Assembly (NCBI GenBank): GCA_005884605.1 | Contig: VBBE01000001.1 | Span: 1 to 6,251, forward strand | DNA from: Candidatus Bathyarchaeota archaeon | Lineage (GTDB): Archaea > Thermoproteota > Bathyarchaeia > 40CM-2-53-6 | Direction of reading: 5' to 3' | DNA: 6,251 nt | In this document: one piece after another, positions 4,690 through 6,251 of the stretch | How the letters are laid out: every line of letters starts with the position of its first letter | Position numbering within the stretch: the first letter of the stretch is position 1 | The notes under the pieces: generated by a model | Databases searched by the model: none | Seen by the model: only the letters and a program-made list of their open reading frames with translations | Told to the model about the DNA's origin: nothing | Program-made: the position numbers and the translations under genes

Positions 4690-6251
4690 TCAGTGCGTTG
4701 AATGTGAGCTCGCTTTGTCGAGTTTTCTCCTCCTCTTGAAGACGACGACTGACAAGAGCAGAGCACCTATCGCTGTCGCAATTGCTGCGCCTGCGAGAGC
4801 CCATGGAAAGCTGTTCGCCGGAGGAACCTTCGCTAGAACCAACTGGTCATTCGTTGTCTGACCCACGACGACGGCAACATTCTTCATCGCAGTCTCGTAT
4901 CCAGGGCTCGATGCTTGAACCGTGTAATCCCCTGCTCTAAGCCCTGTTAATCCCGCTGTCCCCAAACTGTTTGTAAGAGAGGACAGTTTCTGCTGTCCGA
5001 GGGGAGTTCTCGTCAATGTTACATTCGCCTGTGGGATAGGATGCAGGTTCGTGTCTAGGACTCGTAGGTTGAGGCTGCCTACTGGGGCCAGAACGGTGAT
5101 GGATATTTCGTTAGAGCCTGAAACGGTCGAAGCATCAATGACCCTCAGAGTCGCAATGTACACTCCCTTGATCGAGTAAGTGTGAGTTGCATTCTGCTGT
5201 GATGATATGGATCCATCGCCGAAACTCCAGCTGTACGAGTACGGCAACAGACCGCCTATGGCAGATCCGGATAACGAAACTTGTAGTGGGGGGTATCCGC
5301 CTAAGGGTTTCGCTGATAGGGTCACGTTCAGCCCGTGTAGTGTCCAGCGAACCATTAGCGGGTACCAGTCGACTCCCGCTGCGCCCGCAACAGAGCAGGG
5401 TCTTCCGGCTGTAGAACATGGCGTCGGGATCATCGTGTCCCCGATCCCGTCGCCAGTGAACCCGTGGCTTCCATTATCCAGTCCAGCATAGCTGCTCCAG
5501 TAGTTTCCTCCAACTGCGGAGATCGCGGTCTCGCTTGCGTCGAAGACGTTGTTGTTGTCGCTGTCAAAGACGACGGGTTCTCCCCTTTCCCACTTATTGT
5601 CGTTGTTCGGATCGACGAACTCGATTCGCGGATCGCTTCTAAGCAAAGTCCCACTGGGAGGTGCTAACCGGTTTGCTGATGCTATGACAATGTCGCTCGA
5701 ATTGTAGATCCCATCATTGTCCTTGTCATAGACCACTGTCTCGTTATTGTCCCAGGCGCCGTTGCTGTTAGAGTCAACGAACATGATCTTGGGGTCTGCT
5801 TTCAACGCTGATCCTGTGGCGTTGTCCCAGCTGTTTGAGCCGATGTCTGTTGGAGATGTTCCGAAGACCTGTATCGCATTGTTTTCGATGTTGTTGTGGT
5901 AGAAACGGTTGAGCGTAGAGTTCTGAATTATGACTCCTTCTGTATTCGCATCGTACTGGTTGAATTCTATCCTGTTATCAAAGAACAGGTTCCCGGCGGA
6001 CGGGGAGTTCCAGAGGAAAATTCCGCGAGAGGTATGGTTCGCGATCACGTTCCGGGCAACGATCGTTCCTACTGCCCCATCCCGGAGCGTTAGGCCCCAC
6101 TGCGATCCCCGTATCGTATTGTCCACTACCCTGTTTCCAGACGAGATTCCGATGGAAATGTCCCCGGCAAAGTTGCCGGTCGCATTATTTCCCTGGATAA
6201 GATTACCGAACCCGCCGAACACGGTTACTCCGTAAAGGTTTCCGGTGAACG
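4690..6251 (-). CDS. Membrane-anchored NosD-type beta-helix protein with EF-hand, PKD and carboxypeptidase-regulatory-like domains; 5' end outside window
   Basis: The frame is open from the right edge to a TGA at 4690-4692, so the GTG at 6222 is internal. Numbering from the first full codon (6249) gives 519 residues. Residues 1 to about 140 are right-handed beta-helix coils (Asn-rich N-x-I-x-x-N-x-x-GI-x-L pattern) of the NosD/CASH type. Residues 149-246 hold four EF-hand-like loops (159-170, 175-186, 213-224, 229-240) in two tandem units. The NosD closing motif follows (GGNYWSS from 247, then DGIGD and VDWYPLM). A PKD domain spans about 310-389 (WSFGDG 341-346). Residues 392-473 resemble a carboxypeptidase-regulatory-like beta-sandwich (LRVLD...ANVTL...GDYTVQASSPGYE). 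A single membrane span at about 481-504 precedes KRRRK (505-509), placing the bulk of the protein outside the cell. NosD in the strict sense helps assemble nitrous oxide reductase, but this fold is also common in polysaccharide-binding and structural proteins, and nothing here indicates denitrification. Likely role: calcium-stabilised surface or adhesion protein. It may be co-transcribed with the downstream cupredoxin. Confidence 0.9.
   Translation of the reverse strand, partial: FTGNLYGVTVFGGFGNLIQGNNATGNFAGDISIGISSGNRVVDNTIRGSQWGLTLRDGAVGTIVARNVIANHTSRGIFLWNSPSAGNLFFDNRIEFNQYDANTEGVIIQNSTLNRFYHNNIENNAIQVFGTSPTDIGSNSWDNATGSALKADPKIMFVDSNSNGAWDNNETVVYDKDNDGIYNSSDIVIASANRLAPPSGTLLRSDPRIEFVDPNNDNKWERGEPVVFDSDNNNVFDASETAISAVGGNYWSSYAGLDNGSHGFTGDGIGDTMIPTPCSTAGRPCSVAGAAGVDWYPLMVRWTLHGLNVTLSAKPLGGYPPLQVSLSGSAIGGLLPYSYSWSFGDGSISSQQNATHTYSIKGVYIATLRVIDASTVSGSNEISITVLAPVGSLNLRVLDTNLHPIPQANVTLTRTPLGQQKLSSLTNSLGTAGLTGLRAGDYTVQASSPGYETAMKNVAVVVGQTTNDQLVLAKVPPANSFPWALAGAAIATAIGALLLSVVVFKRRRKLDKASSHSTH
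5530..5775 (-). repeat. Tandem EF-hand-like calcium-loop repeat inside the beta-helix protein (2 x 54 residues)
   Basis: Two protein-level units each carry a pair of 12-residue loops starting 16 residues apart, and the pairs are offset by exactly 54 residues. The loops are DSNSNGAWDNNE, DKDNDGIYNSSD, DPNNDNKWERGE and DSDNNNVFDASE. Acidic or amide residues fall at positions 1, 3, 5, 9 and 12, as in EF-hand loops, although position 6 is Gly only in the first two. Each unit opens with a DP[KR]I.FVD strand. Confidence 0.75.

Noticed and set aside
4690..6251. Annotation of the beta-helix protein as nitrous oxide reductase maturation protein NosD, with the copper protein as partner in denitrification.
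   Set aside because: Only the generic beta-helix and its closing motif match. There is no nosZ, nosF, nosY or nosL in the window, and PKD plus membrane-anchor additions are typical of surface proteins.

Overview
The window most likely comes from an archaeon, perhaps one of the soil or sediment Thermoproteota (Nitrososphaeria- or Bathyarchaeia-like). That placement is inferred from gene content, not from a marker gene. The supporting signs are PKD-domain surface proteins, a NosD-type beta-helix protein ending in a single membrane anchor with a basic tail, a secreted blue copper protein fused to a dockerin-like EF-hand tail, and a long helix-turn-helix/coiled-coil/zinc-ribbon protein preceded by a TTTATA box. 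There is no rRNA, tRNA, CRISPR array, transposase or integrase.

Layout: the left edge (1-1082, + strand) is the 3' part of a secreted PKD-repeat protein whose start lies outside the window. A 540-base stretch (1083-1622) holds no convincing gene, but has a TATA-like box and, at its end, a Shine-Dalgarno sequence for the next gene. That gene (1623-3203, +) encodes a 526-residue protein with an N-terminal HTH, two copies of a short helical motif embedded in coiled coil, and a C-terminal CxxC...CxCC zinc ribbon. A 731-base non-coding stretch follows (3204-3934). It contains an A-tract-phased segment and two tandem hairpins, each followed by AA and a T-run, which look like terminators for the + strand transcript.

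The right part is on the - strand. A large surface protein (4690 to the right edge, 5' end outside the window) combines a beta-helix, four EF-hand-like loops, a PKD domain, a carboxypeptidase-regulatory-like beta-sandwich and a C-terminal membrane anchor. Eighty bases downstream of it lies the gene for a secreted cupredoxin with a dockerin-like tail (3935-4609). A perfect 10+10 bp inverted repeat sits in the gap, directly abutting the cupredoxin's Shine-Dalgarno sequence.

Three of the four genes encode exported proteins with adhesive, calcium-binding or metal-binding modules, so this looks like a cell-envelope locus. The coiled-coil gene runs convergently to the two - strand genes and appears functionally independent. 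The most notable points are the EF-hand insertion that splits the usual NosD motif, the cupredoxin-dockerin fusion with its abutting dyad, the internal repeat in the HTH/zinc-ribbon protein, and the tandem terminator region with mutually exclusive pairings. None of these amounts to a demonstrated new system.
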